The notes under the pieces were generated by a model, which was given only the letters and a program-made list of their open reading frames with translations, was not told the origin of the DNA and searched no databases. A stretch of 64,000 nt of DNA from an uncultured Prevotellaceae bacterium (GTDB lineage Bacteria; Bacteroidota; Bacteroidia; Bacteroidales; Bacteroidaceae). Within the stretch, counting starts at the first letter, position 1, and each line of letters starts with the position of its first letter. The stretch is taken from contig ONMR01000008.1 in assembly GCA_900318995.1 (NCBI GenBank), positions 1 through 64,000 of the forward strand, in the 5' to 3' direction. This document shows positions 61,483-64,000 of this stretch, piece by piece. Position numbers and translations under genes: made by a program.

Positions 61483-62262
61483 TCAGCGATTATTGTCAGG
61501 ACCACCAAACTGGGGACCAAACTGCGGGCCGTACTGAGGACCGTACTGAGGAGCATACTGTGGTCCGTATTGAGGACCATACTGAGGAGTAAACTGAGGA
61601 GTGCCAAACTGTGGCTGAAGTCCTTGTGGACCAAGCTGCTCACGGCGTTGCTGCCATATGCTATCGCGCTCATGATAACGTCTGCGATTCTCCTCCATAC
61701 GGCGAATCATTGCGGTATCAGGCTCACCCCAGTTACGCCAGTAGTTTTCCCACCACTGCTGCTGCTGTTCATCAGCCTGCTGCATTTCATGCTGGCGGAA
61801 ACGCTGGAAATCATAGAAATGGGGCTGCATCATGAATTGAGGATTCATCTGGTTCCACTGACCCATCATCCTGAACTGACGCTCAGAATTCCGACGATTC
61901 TGGTCTGACCATTGTCCCCAAACTTTCTGGCCAAGTTCCCACTGAGCCACACCCACTTTCTGACGGGTTGAATCAGGCAGAGCTTTGTCCAGCTTTTTCA
62001 TATAATCATCGTTAATAGCCTGCCAGCGTTTCATGTAGTCACGAGACTCCGGCTTAAGCTCACGGTTCAACTTTGCCAACTGTTCATTATACTCAATATA
62101 CAGCTTGGCAAACTTGTCATACTCCTTCTTGGTGAGATTGGCGTTCTCCTTTATGAAACGAAGGGACGCATTGATCATCTGCTCATCCCTATCCTGCGCC
62201 TGTGACGTTTGCGAAAGGAATAAGCCTGCAAGAATGAACAATGCGGTCCACAACTTTCTCAT
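61483..62262 (-). CDS. Periplasmic Spy-like protein with QYGP repeats
   Basis: 259 residues with signal peptide (MRKLWTALFILAGLFLSQTSQA). NANLTKKEYDKFAKLYIEYNEQLAKL resembles the LTxxE helix of Spy/CpxP-type periplasmic sensors, followed by Arg/Gln/Trp-rich helices. The C-terminus is a run of PQYGP/PQFGP units (about residues 222-255), coded by near-identical 12-bp repeats. Third gene of the sigma/anti-sigma operon, 2 bp after it, so likely a stress sensor. Confidence 0.75.
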   Translation of the reverse strand: MRKLWTALFILAGLFLSQTSQAQDRDEQMINASLRFIKENANLTKKEYDKFAKLYIEYNEQLAKLNRELKPESRDYMKRWQAINDDYMKKLDKALPDSTRQKVGVAQWELGQKVWGQWSDQNRRNSERQFRMMGQWNQMNPQFMMQPHFYDFQRFRQHEMQQADEQQQQWWENYWRNWGEPDTAMIRRMEENRRRYHERDSIWQQRREQLGPQGLQPQFGTPQFTPQYGPQYGPQYAPQYGPQYGPQFGPQFGGPDNNR

Positions 62263-62264
62263 AA

Positions 62265-62591
62265 TCAGTTCCCGTAATAGTTACTCATCATAGAATAAAC
62301 ACCCAACTCATCGGCAGACATGTTCTGGAACAGTTCATCAACGCTTGCGCACTGTGAAATACTGTCATAGTCTGGGATATCCAGTCTGCTTCCAAACGGA
62401 TGCAGGAACAGCAGAGCAACGGCTGCAACACTGGCGGCACTGGCAAACAAGGCTATTATCCTGCCCTCCTTGTGCTTCTTGTTCTGCTTGCCAATCTGGG
62501 CTATGACACGCTCTGTCATGTCATCCAGGAAATGCTCAGGCATCTTGTAGGGCATTTCCCTGCTTAGTCCTTCCAGATCAAACTCTTTCAT
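62265..62591 (-). CDS. Small anti-sigma-like membrane protein
   Basis: 108 residues. A soluble N-terminus (EMPYKMPEHFLDDMTERVIAQIGKQNKKHKEG) is followed by one transmembrane segment (IIALFASAASVAAVALLFLH) and a short periplasmic tail. The layout and 4-bp overlap with the sigma gene indicate an anti-sigma factor; no known anti-sigma motif is recognised. Confidence 0.72.
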   Translation of the reverse strand: MKEFDLEGLSREMPYKMPEHFLDDMTERVIAQIGKQNKKHKEGRIIALFASAASVAAVALLFLHPFGSRLDIPDYDSISQCASVDELFQNMSADELGVYSMMSNYYGN

Positions 62592-63178
62592 AACTGATGT
62601 TCTAATATATAATCCTTTATCTTTTGTACTGCGTAGTGATAGTTTGTTTTAAGCGTATTGACGCTGTCACCTACTATCTGGTGTATCTCTTCATAACTCT
62701 TGTCATCATAGTAACGAAGGTTAAACACCATCTTCTGTTTTGCCGGCAGCAGAGCTATAGCCTCCTGCAGTAAAATCAGAGTTTCATCAGCATCCGGGCT
62801 GGCTTCCTCACGCACACTGTTCTTAAGCGAATCACCAAGATCATCCACAGAGAGCGTGAAACCGGACTTGTTCTTCAAGAGCTTAAGACTTTCGTTTGTA
62901 GCTATCTTGTAAAGCCATGATGATAACGGATACTCATTGGAGTATGTGCTCCTGTACTTGTATACGTTTATCATTGTCTCCTGAAGACAGTCCTCAGCAT
63001 CATCATGGGCCACCACCATTCGGCGGATATGCCAATACAGCTGTTCGCCGTATTTTTTCATGATGAGGCGTAAAGCCTCTTCTACGTGATTGTCATCACA
63101 TAGCAGACGGGCAATGGATTCATCGCTCACTGAAAGAGATCCTTGGCTGTTCACTATGTCACTACGATCACGATTCAT
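62588..63178 (-). CDS. ECF RNA polymerase sigma factor
   Basis: 196 residues from MNRDRSDIVNSQGSLSV; a TTG extension to 63202 is rejected. Region 2: HDDAEDCLQETMINVYKYRSTYSNEYPLSSWLYKIATNESL. Region 4: LLPAKQKMVFNLRYYDDKSYEEIHQIVGDSVNTLKTNYHYAVQKIK. A typical RpoE-like ECF factor, heading the operon with the anti-sigma-like and Spy-like genes. Confidence 0.93.
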   Translation of the reverse strand: MNRDRSDIVNSQGSLSVSDESIARLLCDDNHVEEALRLIMKKYGEQLYWHIRRMVVAHDDAEDCLQETMINVYKYRSTYSNEYPLSSWLYKIATNESLKLLKNKSGFTLSVDDLGDSLKNSVREEASPDADETLILLQEAIALLPAKQKMVFNLRYYDDKSYEEIHQIVGDSVNTLKTNYHYAVQKIKDYILEHQL

Positions 63179-63238
63179 CTCTATTATATCCGCCTGGCAC
63201 AAAAGTTAAACGATTATATCTTTTTAACTTTTAAGGAA

Positions 63239-64000
63239 TCAGTAAACGGCCTGATGGAAATAATCAAAATCTGCATAACCGCCGGCCTGTGTTGTAGCAA
63301 AACTGTAGAGACCTGTGCGGTATCCGGTAAAGTAATCAAGACTGAAACTCATCTGCAGGGTTGCATCTACATCCACCCAACTCTTACCGTCAAGAGAATA
63401 ACTCATAAATGCCTGGTCTGCACGCTCACCTTCCTGCTGAGGAGTGAACACATACCTGATCTTGAGCCAAACCTTGTCCTGAGTAAGAGGAATTCGAAGG
63501 GCCTCTGTGTCAGGGCTGGGAGCATTCTCTGCCTGCGGGCCGCGACGACGGCCCATATTGCGGTGAGTCATTGCTACCAGGCTCTTTGATCCGTCATCGG
63601 CTACCTCTACGCCTATTGTGCAGTAATTGCTCTGGAAAGCTATAATTCCTGCCTTATCGCCCGGTTTCATACCACTGGCATCCATCAGCACCTCACTGTA
63701 GCAACGGGGACCGACAGTACGCTGTGTCAGGGTGTTACGGGCATTCATTACGTTTGTTGCTATCTGACCGGTCTTTAGGCGAAGCCATCCCTTGCGGTCA
63801 GTAACGGACCATGCGCTGTTGTCAGGCTTGTGGTTCCACTGCCATACCAGATCCAGTTCATTCTTCTTATAGTTGAACTCATCGTTATCCCAGGTACGGT
63901 TCTTGCCACTCTCAGGCAGATTTACGGTGAACTGTTTTACAGGTTTGGTGTTGTCTCCCAAGATGGGCCAACCGTCAACCCACTTGACAGGCTGCAGAGT
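63239..64000 (-). CDS. GH43-type enzyme, C-terminal part
   Basis: The 3' 253 codons are in the window; the start lies beyond 64000. The first visible residues LQPVKWVDGWPILGDN are the end of the GH43 five-bladed propeller, and the remainder is the C-terminal concanavalin-like beta-sandwich (LVWQWNHKPDNSAWSVTDRKGWLRL, ADFDYFHQAVY) found in beta-xylosidase/arabinofuranosidase GH43. An NMGRRRGPQ insert is present. Catalytic residues are outside the window. Confidence 0.88.
   Translation of the reverse strand, partial: TLQPVKWVDGWPILGDNTKPVKQFTVNLPESGKNRTWDNDEFNYKKNELDLVWQWNHKPDNSAWSVTDRKGWLRLKTGQIATNVMNARNTLTQRTVGPRCYSEVLMDASGMKPGDKAGIIAFQSNYCTIGVEVADDGSKSLVAMTHRNMGRRRGPQAENAPSPDTEALRIPLTQDKVWLKIRYVFTPQQEGERADQAFMSYSLDGKSWVDVDATLQMSFSLDYFTGYRTGLYSFATTQAGGYADFDYFHQAVY

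Overview
The window is about 64 kb of a Bacteroidales chromosome, probably a gut or rumen Bacteroides/Prevotella relative. Supporting signs are many TAnnTTTG -7 promoter elements, lipoprotein and secreted glycoside hydrolases, a TonB receptor paired with a DUF4249 protein, ECF sigma/anti-sigma operons, BlaI/BlaR-type regulators, FISUMP and fasciclin lipoproteins, and conserved Bacteroidales gene orders (argR-GNAT-argG-argC-argD; DUF1599-DoxX-tpiA-SPOR-folE; pdxJ-exbB-exbD-tonB). Gene density is high, and many operon joints are 4-bp ATGA overlaps.

Layout. 0.2-6.1 kb: minus-strand housekeeping run (DNA alkylation-like protein, Fur-like regulator, purA, Zn peptidase, hisS, ruvB, start of an alpha-2-macroglobulin). 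6.3-8.3 kb: dnaG. 8.4-15.5 kb: minus-strand folE, SPOR protein, tpiA, DoxX protein, DUF1599, M23/LysM peptidase, recG, DJ-1. 15.5-19.2 kb: tonB/exbD/exbB/pdxJ facing nadK. 19.5-24.2 kb: arginine biosynthesis under ArgR. 24.3-26.5 kb: myo-inositol-phosphate synthase and aquaporin, divergent. 26.5-35 kb: BlaI/BlaR, small membrane proteins, GH97 and an ECF sigma operon. 35.3-35.6 kb: tRNA-Pro and tRNA-Phe, divergent. 35.7-46.7 kb: GH9, a HAD phosphatase, then a seven-gene minus-strand run with galE, a galacturonokinase-like GHMP kinase, a sugar nucleotidyltransferase, GSCFA, TonB receptor and DUF4249. 46.9-64 kb: U32 protein, GH51, dusB, GH95, porin, xylulokinase, GH8, fasciclin lipoprotein, an ECF/anti-sigma/Spy-like operon and the C-terminal part of a GH43. 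GH51, GH8, GH43 and XylB together point to arabinoxylan use; no SusC/SusD pair lies inside the window.

The most unusual content is non-coding. (1) Elements at 19181-19459 and 50751-51025 share a long conserved core and inverted ends. Their long internal stem has diverged in sequence while keeping its pairing: six compensatory double substitutions plus one G:U. A 63-bp element with the same kind of ends lies at 46768-46830. This is the best candidate here for an undescribed structured RNA or mobile element. (2) A palindromic GGGGTC-rich family occurs four times, twice supplying a gene's stop codon and once splitting a duplicated leader and start codon. (3) Tandem repeats of a 47-bp unit at exactly 83-bp period occur at two loci, three and two copies. 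(4) Two TCCTAA-N4-TTAGGA dyads precede the blaR-blaI operon.
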